The notes beneath the pieces were generated by a model. The model was given only the letters and a program-made list of their open reading frames with translations, was not told the DNA's origin and ran no database searches. Position numbers and translations under genes: made by a program. DNA of 63,586 nucleotides from a bacterium (GTDB lineage Bacteria; JACRDZ01; JAQUKH01), in the NCBI GenBank assembly GCA_028719205.1, contig JAQUKH010000011.1, forward strand, positions 1 to 63,586. The letters run 5' to 3'. Shown here piece by piece: positions 35,042 through 44,612 of this stretch. The stretch's first letter is position 1; every line of letters begins with the position of its first letter.

Positions 35042-36172
35042 TCAGCGGCGGTGTTCATATTCTTTTTGGGGAGAAATATTAAAAGGCCGTTGAACTGGCG
35101 CGTTAGGTGCAGTATACGATTTGATTTCTCTCTCGTGCCAATTTTGCAGCAGGTTGCGTTCACGGGACTTATCTTCCTGGAAGGCGTTAAACTCCCTATT
35201 ATGCTGATTTTTTAGCTCTTCATTATTAATGTTACGTGCGGGATTTTGCAATTCCCGCTCATGATCTTCTTTCAATTGGCGTTCGCGATTTTGCTGAATT
35301 TCTTCCAGAGCCCGCATTTCAGACTCATGCCTGTTTTTCAGCTCCGGTGGTTCATTCTGTAAATTAAGAGGTTGTTCGCTGCGCACAGACTCTTTTTTAT
35401 TCTCAGGCTTGAAGATATGCAGTTCATTTCCCTTTACACCATAGTTAATCAGAGAATTTTCTTCAGAGATCTTATAATGATTTACAGGGTGCCCAACCGA
35501 CTTTGTAATATCTTCTTCAAGAGGAAAATGGTTTACAGCGCGATTATTTATTATTTTAATACTATTACGCACAATGTTTGTCTGCTTGAAAATAGTAATA
35601 TTACGCGCAGGTTCAATTATCTTATGCGCTATATCGGCATCAGTAAAATCCTTTTTGCGAACGAAAATAAAAGAGTGCCGGGGCAAATCATCCGCGTCAT
35701 GGTCACTAAATTCCAATCCGATGCCCTCACGCCAAAAAGCCCGCGGCGGCAAAGGAGCCCAGCCGATCCAATCGCCTCCGGTCCGCCAGACAACCCAGTT
35801 CGGAGCCCACATCGTATCCGGGTACCATAGCCAGCCATAGTAATCATCATAAAACCAGCGGCCATAATGAAAACACGCCCAGCCCCATGAATAGTCAGAT
35901 ACCCATACCCAGCCATCATCAGTATACAACCAATGCCCGTTCGTATATGGCCGCCAGTCTATCGGCATATCATAAGGCCGCCATGTCCAGTTATATGTAT
36001 CATGGAATATCCATTCGCCATAAGGATCCAGGTCTCTATAGAAGTAACGTATTCTTTCATCGGCCTTTTCTGGTATTATAGCAGCAGTTTGACTTTTTTG
36101 AATTAACAACTGGATACTGCTAAAAATTAAAACTAAATAAACAACAATTAAAATGACAGTATTTTTTTTCAT
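35042..36172 (-). CDS. Secreted tryptophan-rich protein (DUF6600-like)
   Basis: The 376-residue protein has an N-terminal membrane/signal segment (about 5-25). A Trp/Tyr-rich repeat domain (~40-160) follows, in which units such as DGWVWVSDYSWGWACFHYG and GWLWYPDTMWAPNWV match the W-rich DUF6600 family. The last ~120 residues are charged and predicted coiled-coil (NRERQLKEDHEREL repeats) with a Pro-rich end. Function is unknown. The Trp-rich repeat probably folds as a small beta module at the envelope. It is monocistronic. Confidence 0.72.
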   Translation of the reverse strand: MKKNTVILIVVYLVLIFSSIQLLIQKSQTAAIIPEKADERIRYFYRDLDPYGEWIFHDTYNWTWRPYDMPIDWRPYTNGHWLYTDDGWVWVSDYSWGWACFHYGRWFYDDYYGWLWYPDTMWAPNWVVWRTGGDWIGWAPLPPRAFWREGIGLEFSDHDADDLPRHSFIFVRKKDFTDADIAHKIIEPARNITIFKQTNIVRNSIKIINNRAVNHFPLEEDITKSVGHPVNHYKISEENSLINYGVKGNELHIFKPENKKESVRSEQPLNLQNEPPELKNRHESEMRALEEIQQNRERQLKEDHERELQNPARNINNEELKNQHNREFNAFQEDKSRERNLLQNWHEREIKSYTAPNAPVQRPFNISPQKEYEHRR

Positions 36173-36200
36173 ATATCACTTTTTTTAATATTTAATTTAT

Positions 36201-36229
36201 ATTCTAACTTTAATTTAAAATTAAATCAA
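36201..36229 (-). promoter_or_regulatory. Promoter of the tryptophan-rich protein gene
   Basis: Minus-strand TTGATT (36229-36224) and TAGAAT (36206-36201) are 17 nt apart, ~28 nt ahead of the ATG. The rest of 36230-36419 is AT-rich, and I see nothing else in it. Confidence 0.5.
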
Positions 36230-36419
36230 TTGGCAGAACACACCTTTTTCTGTCTTTTTTGTACCTTCTAAAAATTAGAAAAAAGTTGAAAATAATCAGC
36301 AAAATATTTATTTATAAGGATACTTTTTCTTTAATTTTAAAACTTGCTTCTCAACAGTGGGGAAAAAAATAATTTATTAAAGATTTTTTGCTTGTAACAT
36401 GGCAGGATTAGACTGGATC

Positions 36420-36959
36420 TTACTTATATTGATCGTGATATTTCTCCTTTTGCCGATAAAGAAAACTTATTATTCTGCGGGCATCTTCAATACTGTTATC
36501 AGCAACGGCCTTCTTTAAATCATAAGCCACCTGCTTTAAATGTTCCATTCCCAGAAGCAATTCAGGTTTACTCTGCTTTATTGAAGCATCTATTATATCA
36601 ATTAAATTCTGTGCTTCCCAGTCGGTTAAAATGCTACCGTTGGAAATCTGCAGATTAGCTGCATTTAAAGTATCACGCAATTGTTTTTTGAGCTCTTTAT
36701 AGGAGGCCTGAGGTTTTAGAACATCTAACTGAATTTCAGGTGAACTATCTGCCGAATTATTATTCCACTTGAAGGAAAACTTGAACTTAGAATATCCATC
36801 ATCATTCTTATATTTATACTTAACCTCTAATTTCTTGGGTATTTTTATTTCATTTTTTTTAATTGAGATCTTCCCCCCGGCTAATTGATCAGCTAATCTG
36901 AATAATAATCCGGCTAATTCTTCTCTGGTAGCTGTGGTTTGCTCTTTTAATTTTAGCAT
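36420..36959 (-). CDS. Amphi-Trp domain-containing protein
   Basis: The 179-residue protein begins with the amphi-Trp type pattern (REELAGLLFRLADQLAGGKI, then short alternating strands including KFSFKWNN). The C-terminal half is predicted helical with charged repeats. The family is small and cytoplasmic, and its role is not established. A GGGGGAAA site precedes the ATG. Confidence 0.65.
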   Translation of the reverse strand: MLKLKEQTTATREELAGLLFRLADQLAGGKISIKKNEIKIPKKLEVKYKYKNDDGYSKFKFSFKWNNNSADSSPEIQLDVLKPQASYKELKKQLRDTLNAANLQISNGSILTDWEAQNLIDIIDASIKQSKPELLLGMEHLKQVAYDLKKAVADNSIEDARRIISFLYRQKEKYHDQYK

Positions 36960-37008
36960 TTGATTTCCCCCGCTTTTTCAGAAAGTATTAGGAAATATTT
37001 AAATATTA

Positions 37009-37037
37009 ATATAACCACACAAAATTAAGACAGTCAA
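37009..37037 (-). promoter_or_regulatory. Promoter of the amphi-Trp gene
   Basis: Minus-strand TTGACT (37037-37032) and TTATAT (37014-37009) are 17 nt apart. The leader includes a strong GGGGG ribosome binding site. Confidence 0.5.
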
Positions 37038-37057
37038 GAAAAATTTTTTAAATAGTT

Positions 37058-39028
37058 TTATTCATACCGCAAGGCTTCTACCGGATTAAGCATTGAAGCC
37101 TGTTTCGCAGGCCATAGGCCGAAACCAATACCGATAACTACGGAAAAAGTTGTTGAAAGGATTATTGAGAAGGCAGAAATACTTGTCGGCCAGCCGGCAA
37201 TTTTCGCCATTGCTATCGAAACGCCGCAGCCAAATAAAATTCCCAAAAGTCCTCCGAGCGAAGTCATAACTACAGATTCAATTAAAAATTGAGTCATTAT
37301 ATCAATTCTCCGGGCTCCGATTGCTTTGCGAAGGCCGATTTCTTTTGTCCGCTCGGTAACAGAAACAAGCATTATATTCATTATGCCTATCCCTCCGACA
37401 ATCAAAGAAATGGTTGCTATTGACCCTAAAAGCCACGCGAGAGTTTTAGAGGTACTCTCCATTGCTTCCTGGATATCCGCCATGTTTCTGATCTGAAACG
37501 CGTCATCCGTGTTTTTCACGGAAACATGGTGCCGCGTATTAAGTAATTTTTTTATCGCATCCTGAGCCTCAGGCATTAACGCGGGGTCTTTTATTTCAGC
37601 ATCAATAGAATCTATATATTCTTTCCCGAAAAGCCGGTACATCGCTGTTGTCACAGGAATTACAATAACATCATCAAAATCGCGCCAGCCGTTATTACCT
37701 TTCTCCGGTAAAATTCCGATAACCAGAAAATTCTCGTTATTTATTTTTATGGTCGCGTTAAGAGGATCCCCATCTCCAAAAATCTGACGGATAACAGTTT
37801 TCCCGATTACAGCTACCTTCTGCCTGCCAGCTAACTCATCTTTAGAAAAAAATCGTCCCGCCACAGGTTCGGCCGCACGCATCGAGGCATAATTTATGCC
37901 TGTTCCCTGAATAAAAGTACTCCAGTTTTTATCGCCATAAACAACCTGCCCCCTGCCGTTCGATGAGGGAGAAATCATCTTTACAGGTGATAAATTTGCT
38001 ATTAAATCCGCGTCCTGCATAGTCAAACGAGTAACTGCCGCGGCGCCTAAAGATACCCCGCGTATTTCTGCCGAACCCGGCCTTATCATTAAAAGGTTTG
38101 AACCTAAAGAGGCCAGCCTTTTCGCGATTGATTCTTTCGCGCCCTGGCCCAAAGCCAGCATCGCGATAACCGCGGCTACCCCGATAAAAATACCCAGCAT
38201 TGAAAGGGCCGTCCTCATCTTGTGAGAAAGGATTGCCTGCACAGCCTGCCGCAAATGATCCTGAAATTCGGCCCTGCCCACAGGAGAATAATCTTCACAA
38301 ATTTCAGACCCTTCTTCTTTAATTTTACCCGATGGACAAAGTTCAACAGGAGTTGTGGGAATTTTAGTTTCATCAGAGATAATTTTTCCGTCACGCATCT
38401 TTATAACTCTTTTGGCATGAAGGGCAACATCAGGTTCGTGGGTTATCATTACAATGGTTTTACCTTTTTTATTAAGGTCTTTAAAAATCTGCATCACCTC
38501 TTCCTGGCTTTTTGTGTCCAGGTTACCGGTCGGTTCGTCCGCGAATATTAATACCGGGTCATTAACAAGAGCGCGCGCGATCGCTACTCTCTGCTGCTGA
38601 CCACCGGAGAGTTCATTAGTGTAATTCTTTTTTTTATCTCCTAAGCCAACATCCTTCATATTTTTGTCCGCGTTTTTAAATAAATATTTGCGGCCGCCGT
38701 ATATTAAGGGAAGCTTAACGTTTTCAAGGGTAGTTAATCTCGGGATTAAGTGAAACTGCTGGAAGACAAAACCTATCGATTGATTCCTTAGAAATGCCAA
38801 TTCATCTTCAGTTAATTTAGAGGTATCTTTTCCGTTAAAAAAATATTCTCCTGAATCCGGGCGGTCCAGGAACCCTAAAAGATGAAGCATAGTTGATTTT
38901 CCTGAACCCGATGGCCCCATAATGGCAACAAATTCACCCGCTTCAACCTTAAGGTCAACTCCAAGAAGTGCTTTAAACTCAATCTTACCCATCCTGTATG
39001 TTTTTGTAAGATTTTTTATTTCAATCAT
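37058..39028 (-). CDS. MacB-type ABC efflux pump, copy 1 (last in cluster)
   Basis: The 656-residue protein fuses an ABC ATPase (Walker [10 protein letters not shown], signature [15 protein letters not shown], Walker [14 protein letters not shown]) to a MacB/FtsX membrane part: a helix near 270-290, a large periplasmic domain and three C-terminal helices with the FtsX region [20 protein letters not shown]. All catalytic motifs are intact. It is about 80 percent like its two neighbours by eye, mainly differing in the periplasmic domain. With HlyD adaptors and TolC it would push substrates across the envelope. The ATG has an AAGG site. Confidence 0.93.
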   Translation of the reverse strand: MIEIKNLTKTYRMGKIEFKALLGVDLKVEAGEFVAIMGPSGSGKSTMLHLLGFLDRPDSGEYFFNGKDTSKLTEDELAFLRNQSIGFVFQQFHLIPRLTTLENVKLPLIYGGRKYLFKNADKNMKDVGLGDKKKNYTNELSGGQQQRVAIARALVNDPVLIFADEPTGNLDTKSQEEVMQIFKDLNKKGKTIVMITHEPDVALHAKRVIKMRDGKIISDETKIPTTPVELCPSGKIKEEGSEICEDYSPVGRAEFQDHLRQAVQAILSHKMRTALSMLGIFIGVAAVIAMLALGQGAKESIAKRLASLGSNLLMIRPGSAEIRGVSLGAAAVTRLTMQDADLIANLSPVKMISPSSNGRGQVVYGDKNWSTFIQGTGINYASMRAAEPVAGRFFSKDELAGRQKVAVIGKTVIRQIFGDGDPLNATIKINNENFLVIGILPEKGNNGWRDFDDVIVIPVTTAMYRLFGKEYIDSIDAEIKDPALMPEAQDAIKKLLNTRHHVSVKNTDDAFQIRNMADIQEAMESTSKTLAWLLGSIATISLIVGGIGIMNIMLVSVTERTKEIGLRKAIGARRIDIMTQFLIESVVMTSLGGLLGILFGCGVSIAMAKIAGWPTSISAFSIILSTTFSVVIGIGFGLWPAKQASMLNPVEALRYE

Positions 39029-39101
39029 TTTATTGCCTTTATTAAATCTGATCTATTAAAGATCCAATTTCAGTCAGATCAGAAGATGAAAGTATTTCCC
39101 C

Positions 39102-41072
39102 CTATTCATACCGCAAAGCCTCGACCGGATTAAGTATTGAAGCCTGTTTCGCGGGCCAAAGGCCGAAACCAATACCGATACCGACGGAAAAAGTTGTTGA
39201 AAGGACTATTGAAAAAGTCGAAATACTTGTCGGCCAGCCGGCAATTTTTGCCATTGCTATCGAAACCCCGCAGCCGAATAAAATCCCTAAAATCCCTCCA
39301 AGCGAAGCCATTACTACCGACTCAATTAAAAACTGGGTCATTATATCAATTCTTCTCGCGCCAATGGCTTTGCGAAGGCCGATCTCTTTTGTCCGCTCGG
39401 TCACAGAAACAAGCATTATGTTCATAATGCCTATTCCGCCGACTATCAGAGATATTGTGGCAATTGATCCTAAAAGCCAGGCAAGTGTCTTGGTAGTACT
39501 TTGCATCGCTTCTTGAATATCCGCCATATTACGTATTGAAAAGGAATCTTCATCTTTTTTACTAAGCCGGTGACGTTTAATTATAAGGTTTTTTATTAAA
39601 TCCTGGGCCTCCGGAATTAAAGCGGCATCCTTTACTTCGACATCGATCGAATTTACATATATTTTCCCAAAAAGCCGGAACATCCCGGTAGTAACCGGAA
39701 TAATTATTATGTCATCATTATCCTCCCAAGCCGATGCCCCCTTTTCAGGTAAAACTCCAATTACATGAAAATTGATGCTGTTTATTTTAATGATCTTATT
39801 GATCGGATCAGTTGTCCCAAAAAGTTCCCTGATAATAGTTTTTCCCACGATAGCTACTTTCTGCCGGCTTATCAATTCTTCTTTTGTAAAAAATCTTCCT
39901 TTTACCGGTACGGCCGCCCGCATTTCCGCATAATTCACCCCAACTCCCCTGACTTGTGTATTCCAGTTTTTATTGCCAAATACCACCTGCCCGCGGCCGT
40001 TAACATTTGGAGAAACCGCCTTTAAAGGCGATAATTGAGAAATCGCGCTGGCATCCTGCAACGTTAAACGTGTAATGGCACCCGCCTGCATAGCCACACC
40101 GTGAGTCCTCGCCGAACCCGGCCTTACCATTAAAAGATTTGAGCCTAAAGAAGCCAGCCTTTTCGCGATCGATTCTTTCGCGCCCTGGCCCAGAGCCAGC
40201 ATCGCGATAACCGCGGCTACTCCTATAAAAATACCCAGCATTGAAAGAGCCGTCCTCATTTTGTGAGACAGAATTGCCTGTATCGCCTGCCGCAAATGGT
40301 CCTGAAATTCTGCCGTTCCTACAGGAGAAACGGTTTCACAAACTTCAGTTTCTTCTTCTTTACTTCTAACCGATGGAGAAAGTTCAACAACCGGAACCGT
40401 GGGAATTTTAGTTTCATCTGAAATAATTTTTCCATCGCGCATTTTTATAACTCTTTTGGCATGATGGGCAACATCCGGTTCGTGCGTTATCATGACAATA
40501 GTTTTACCTTTTTTGTTCAGGTCCTTAAAAATCGCCATTACCTCTTCCTGGCTTTTTGTGTCAAGGTTACCTGTCGGTTCGTCCGCGAATATTAAAACCG
40601 GATCATTAACCAGTGCCCGCGCGATAGCAACTCTCTGCTGCTGACCACCTGACAATTCATTAGTATAATTCGTTTTCTTATCCGCTAATCCCACTTCCTC
40701 AAGATTTTTATCCGCATTTTTGAATAAATGTTTATTCCCGCCGTATATTAAAGGGAGTTTAACGTTATCAAGTGTAGTTAATCTCGGGATTAAATGGAAT
40801 TGCTGGAAAACAAAACCTATCGATTGATTCCGCAAATACGCCAATTCATCTTCAGTTAATTTAGAAGTATCTTTTCCATTAAAAAAATATTCACCTGAAT
40901 CCGGACGGTCCAGGAACCCCAAAAGATGCAGCATGGTTGATTTCCCTGAACCCGACGGCCCCATAATAGCGACAAATTCACCAGCTTCAACTTTTAAGTC
41001 AACCCCCAAAAGGGCTTTAAATTCCACATTTCCTGTCCGGTATGTTTTTGTAAGATTTTTTATTTCTATCAT
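39102..41072 (-). CDS. MacB-type ABC efflux pump, copy 2 (middle)
   Basis: From the ATG at 41072 (GGGGA site 8 nt upstream) this is a 656-residue pump with the same order as copy 1: ABC ATPase, linker of about 35 residues, MacB periplasmic core and FtsX helices. Motifs are complete. It differs from the other copies most in the periplasmic domain (e.g. VTRPGSARTHG-like region and NGRGQVVFGNKNWNTQVRG), which suggests a different substrate range or partner contact. A longer frame from 41114 would overlap copy 3 and has no better start. Confidence 0.93.
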   Translation of the reverse strand: MIEIKNLTKTYRTGNVEFKALLGVDLKVEAGEFVAIMGPSGSGKSTMLHLLGFLDRPDSGEYFFNGKDTSKLTEDELAYLRNQSIGFVFQQFHLIPRLTTLDNVKLPLIYGGNKHLFKNADKNLEEVGLADKKTNYTNELSGGQQQRVAIARALVNDPVLIFADEPTGNLDTKSQEEVMAIFKDLNKKGKTIVMITHEPDVAHHAKRVIKMRDGKIISDETKIPTVPVVELSPSVRSKEEETEVCETVSPVGTAEFQDHLRQAIQAILSHKMRTALSMLGIFIGVAAVIAMLALGQGAKESIAKRLASLGSNLLMVRPGSARTHGVAMQAGAITRLTLQDASAISQLSPLKAVSPNVNGRGQVVFGNKNWNTQVRGVGVNYAEMRAAVPVKGRFFTKEELISRQKVAIVGKTIIRELFGTTDPINKIIKINSINFHVIGVLPEKGASAWEDNDDIIIIPVTTGMFRLFGKIYVNSIDVEVKDAALIPEAQDLIKNLIIKRHRLSKKDEDSFSIRNMADIQEAMQSTTKTLAWLLGSIATISLIVGGIGIMNIMLVSVTERTKEIGLRKAIGARRIDIMTQFLIESVVMASLGGILGILFGCGVSIAMAKIAGWPTSISTFSIVLSTTFSVGIGIGFGLWPAKQASILNPVEALRYE

Positions 41073-41106
41073 ATTATTCCCCAATTCCATTCTCAAATTT
41101 GAATTT

Positions 41107-43080
41107 TTATTCATATCGTAAAGCTTCGACAGAATTAAGCATTGAGGCCTGTTTCGCGGGCCATAGGCCGAAACCCACTCCTACCCCAATGGAAAAAGTT
41201 GTCGAAATTAATATTGAAAAAATTGAAATACTTGTCGGCCAGCCGGCAATTTTTGCCATTGCTATCGAAACCCCGCAGCCGAATAAAATCCCTAAAATTC
41301 CTCCAAGCGAAGTCATAACGACCGATTCAATTAAAAATTGAGTCATTATATCAACTCTCCGGGCTCCAATGGCTTTACGAAGGCCAATTTCTTTTGTCCG
41401 TTCCGACACAGAAACTAACATTATATTCATGATGCCGATTCCGCCAACTATTAAAGATATAGCCGCGATAGATCCCAAAAGCCATGCGAGTGTTTTAGTT
41501 GTACTCTCCATTGCATCCTGAATGTCTGCCATGTTCCTGATCTGATACGCGTCATTCGCGTTTTTCACGGAAACGTGATGCCGTGTATTGAGTAAATTTT
41601 TTATTGAATCCTGAGCCTCGGGAATCAGCGCGGGATCTTTTATTTCAGCATCAATTGAGTCAACATATTCTTTACCAAAAAGCCGATACATCGCTGTTGT
41701 GACAGGAATTACAATAATATCATCATTATCCCGAAAGCCGCTGGCCCCCTTCTCCGGCAAAGTTCCGATCACCTGGAAATTATCGCCATTTATTTTTATG
41801 GTCGCGTTAACAGGATCCTCATCTCCAAAAACCTGCCTGATAACTGTTTTCCCGATTACAGCTACCTTCTGCCTGCCAGCTAACTCATCTATTGTAAAAA
41901 ATCGTCCTGAAACAGGTTCGGACGCCCGCATTGGAGCATAATTAATACCTGTCCCCTGGATAGAAGTATTCCAGTTTTTATTGCCATAAACAACCTGCCC
42001 CTTGCCGTTACTTGATGGGGAAACCCTCCTTACAGGTGATAAAGTAGATATTAAGTCCGCGTCCTGTAAAGTCAAACGAGTAACTGCCGCGGCGCCTAAA
42101 GATACCCCGCGTATTTCTGTTGAACCCGGCCTTATCATTAAAAGGTTTGAACCTAAAGAAGACAGCCTTTGTGTGATTGATTCTTTCGCACCCTGGCCCA
42201 GGGCCAGCATTGTAATAACCGCGGCTACTCCGATAAAAATACCCAGCATTGAAAGGGCTGTTCTCATTTTGTGAGAAAGAATTGCCTGTATGGCCTGCCG
42301 CAAATGATCCTGAAATCCTGCCTTACCCGCAGAAGAAGCGCCTTCGCAAACTTCCGTTCCCTCTTCCTTTATTTTACCCGATGGACAAATTTCAACAACA
42401 GGAACCGTGGGAATTTTAGTTTCATCCGAAATAATTTTTCCATCGCGCATTCTTATAACTCTTTTGGCATGAAGGGCAACATCCGGTTCGTGAGTTATCA
42501 TTACAATGGTTTTACCTTTTCTATTAAGGTCTTTAAATATCTCCATCACCTCATCCTGGCTTTTTGTGTCCAGATTACCGGTTGGCTCATCCGCAAATAT
42601 AATAAAGGGATCATTAACAAGAGCACGCGCGATCGCTACTCTCTGCTGCTGCCCCCCTGAGAGCTCATTTGAATAATTCGTTTTCTTATCCGCTAATCCC
42701 ACTTCCTCCAGATTTTTATCCGCGTTTTTGAATAAATGTTTGTTACCGCCGTATATTAAAGGGAGTTTAACGTTATCAAGTGTAGTTAATCTCGGGATTA
42801 AATGAAACTGCTGGAAGACAAAACCTATCGATTGGTTCCTTAGAAATGCCAATTCATCTTCAGTTAATTTAGAGGTATCTTTTCCGTTAAAAAAATATTC
42901 TCCTGAATCCGGACGGTCCAGAAACCCTAAAAGATGAAGCATAGTTGATTTTCCTGAACCCGATGGCCCCATAATGGCAACAAATTCACCTGCTTCAACT
43001 TTAAGGTCTACCCCAAGAAGGGCTTTAAACTCAATCTTGCCCGTCCGGTATGTTTTTGTAAGATTTTTTATTTCAATCAT
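41107..43080 (-). CDS. MacB-type ABC efflux pump, copy 3 (first pump gene)
   Basis: From the ATG at 43080 this is a 657-residue MacB pump with intact Walker A, signature [15 protein letters not shown] and Walker B ([13 protein letters not shown]). The frame is open for 39 more codons upstream, but that part overlaps the end of the HlyD gene and lacks family character. It starts 7 nt after the HlyD gene's stop, which supports co-translation. The periplasmic domain resembles copy 1 more than copy 2. Confidence 0.93.
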   Translation of the reverse strand: MIEIKNLTKTYRTGKIEFKALLGVDLKVEAGEFVAIMGPSGSGKSTMLHLLGFLDRPDSGEYFFNGKDTSKLTEDELAFLRNQSIGFVFQQFHLIPRLTTLDNVKLPLIYGGNKHLFKNADKNLEEVGLADKKTNYSNELSGGQQQRVAIARALVNDPFIIFADEPTGNLDTKSQDEVMEIFKDLNRKGKTIVMITHEPDVALHAKRVIRMRDGKIISDETKIPTVPVVEICPSGKIKEEGTEVCEGASSAGKAGFQDHLRQAIQAILSHKMRTALSMLGIFIGVAAVITMLALGQGAKESITQRLSSLGSNLLMIRPGSTEIRGVSLGAAAVTRLTLQDADLISTLSPVRRVSPSSNGKGQVVYGNKNWNTSIQGTGINYAPMRASEPVSGRFFTIDELAGRQKVAVIGKTVIRQVFGDEDPVNATIKINGDNFQVIGTLPEKGASGFRDNDDIIVIPVTTAMYRLFGKEYVDSIDAEIKDPALIPEAQDSIKNLLNTRHHVSVKNANDAYQIRNMADIQDAMESTTKTLAWLLGSIAAISLIVGGIGIMNIMLVSVSERTKEIGLRKAIGARRVDIMTQFLIESVVMTSLGGILGILFGCGVSIAMAKIAGWPTSISIFSILISTTFSIGVGVGFGLWPAKQASMLNSVEALRYE

Positions 43081-43087
43081 ATTTTCA

Positions 43088-44551
43088 TTATCTTCCCCCG
43101 AATAAACCCATAGTAGGCCTTCTGGTAGTATCAGAACCTTTTGCAGCCTTTGGCTCAGATTTACTAATGACATCTCCTTCTTCCAACCCTGATACAATTT
43201 CCGTAAATTCCCAGTTATTAACCCCGGTTTTTACTTCACGTTCCACAGATTTATCATCCTTGATCACATAAACAATTTTAGTTTTATCCTTATCTTTGAT
43301 AGAATCATTCGGAATGAATAAAACATCTTTGCCTTCCGAAGTTATCATTTCCAGTGACGCGTTCATTCCCGGTTTAAGTATTATACTTGGATTTTTAATC
43401 TCCACCCTGACGTTGAAAGTCGTCACATTCTGTACAATAACTCCCAGGGGCGCTATTCTTATTATACGGCCTTCAAAATTCTTCTTAGGAAACGCGTCAA
43501 CTGTAATCTTTACTGATTGCCCGACTTGGATTTTACCTATGTCTGTTTCATCCACGTCCGCGTCAATATATACCTTTGTCAGGTTAGCCATAACCGCGAT
43601 AGTTGTACCTATGGAATTAAGAGACATACCTGATGATATTACAGTTCCTTCTGCCACATTCGTTTGCAGAATGGTCCCTGCCATCGGCGCGGTAACTCTT
43701 GTATCTTTCAAATTATCTTCAGCTAATTGTAAAGCCACTTTATCTTTAACAACATCTGTCTGTGCCGTAATAATATCCTGTTCTCTTGATTCTTCCGAGA
43801 CTACCTTTTGCTGTGCTTTCTGAAGGTCCAATTCAGCCTGCGTTATTTGAAACCTTGCCATATCAAGGTCTTCTTTTGTGGCGGGTGTTTTTGTAAGCTC
43901 TAAACTTTGAAGAGCCTGTTCATAATCTGATTGCGCCGATTCAAGTTTTGTTTTCGCGGATTCAATATCATCCTTTGAAACAAAACCCTTTTCATTTAAC
44001 TTGGATAACCTTTCATATTGGCTCTGGGCTAAATCCAGATTTGATTTTGCTTTTTCAAGATTAGACTGGGCGCGTTTTATTTCTTCAGGCCGTGACCCGA
44101 TTTGTAATTGAGTAAGTTTCAGCTTAGATATATTCAGATTATTTTCAGCAGTCTTCACCGCGCGGTCATTATCTTCTTTTTCATATTTAACATCTATTTT
44201 TATTTTTTCCAGTCTGGCCATTGAAGCATCCAAATCCGCCTTTGCCTGATCCACAACAGGCTGGGTAAAGGTCTTTTCAATCTCCGCGATGAGATCCCCA
44301 TTTTTCAGATAATCACCCTGTTCAACCGGCATATTAATGATTTTACCGCTGGCCTTTGACTTAACTTCAACTGTAGTATAAGGCTCAATGGTTCCGGTTA
44401 CATTGACCGAAACAATGAGCTCTCCCCGCTTAACCGTAAATATACTTTCCTTAGGTTTACTGCTGGATTTATTTTTAATTAAAAATTTGTATGCCAAAAA
44501 AATAATTCCAGCAATAATAATAATAGCCGCTATCCATTTAATTTTTTTCAC
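43088..44551 (-). CDS. HlyD/MacA-type periplasmic adaptor 1
   Basis: The 487-residue protein has an N-terminal membrane anchor, a lipoyl half-motif (VEVKSKASGKIINMPVEQGD), a long alpha-helical coiled-coil hairpin (~100-290), the second lipoyl half and beta-barrel domains (VTAPMAGTILQTNVAEGTVI). This is the MacA-like adaptor that links MacB to TolC. The start is GTG with a GGAGG site. It precedes the three pump genes. Confidence 0.9.
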   Translation of the reverse strand: MKKIKWIAAIIIIAGIIFLAYKFLIKNKSSSKPKESIFTVKRGELIVSVNVTGTIEPYTTVEVKSKASGKIINMPVEQGDYLKNGDLIAEIEKTFTQPVVDQAKADLDASMARLEKIKIDVKYEKEDNDRAVKTAENNLNISKLKLTQLQIGSRPEEIKRAQSNLEKAKSNLDLAQSQYERLSKLNEKGFVSKDDIESAKTKLESAQSDYEQALQSLELTKTPATKEDLDMARFQITQAELDLQKAQQKVVSEESREQDIITAQTDVVKDKVALQLAEDNLKDTRVTAPMAGTILQTNVAEGTVISSGMSLNSIGTTIAVMANLTKVYIDADVDETDIGKIQVGQSVKITVDAFPKKNFEGRIIRIAPLGVIVQNVTTFNVRVEIKNPSIILKPGMNASLEMITSEGKDVLFIPNDSIKDKDKTKIVYVIKDDKSVEREVKTGVNNWEFTEIVSGLEEGDVISKSEPKAAKGSDTTRRPTMGLFGGR

Positions 44552-44612
44552 CGATCGAATCCTCCGTTAATCTGATTTAATTTTATATTATTGTAATATA
44601 CACTAAAAAGAT

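Noticed and set aside
36960-37057. Extra gene between the amphi-Trp and MacB genes
   Set aside because: The stretch is short and AT-rich, and holds only the amphi-Trp promoter.
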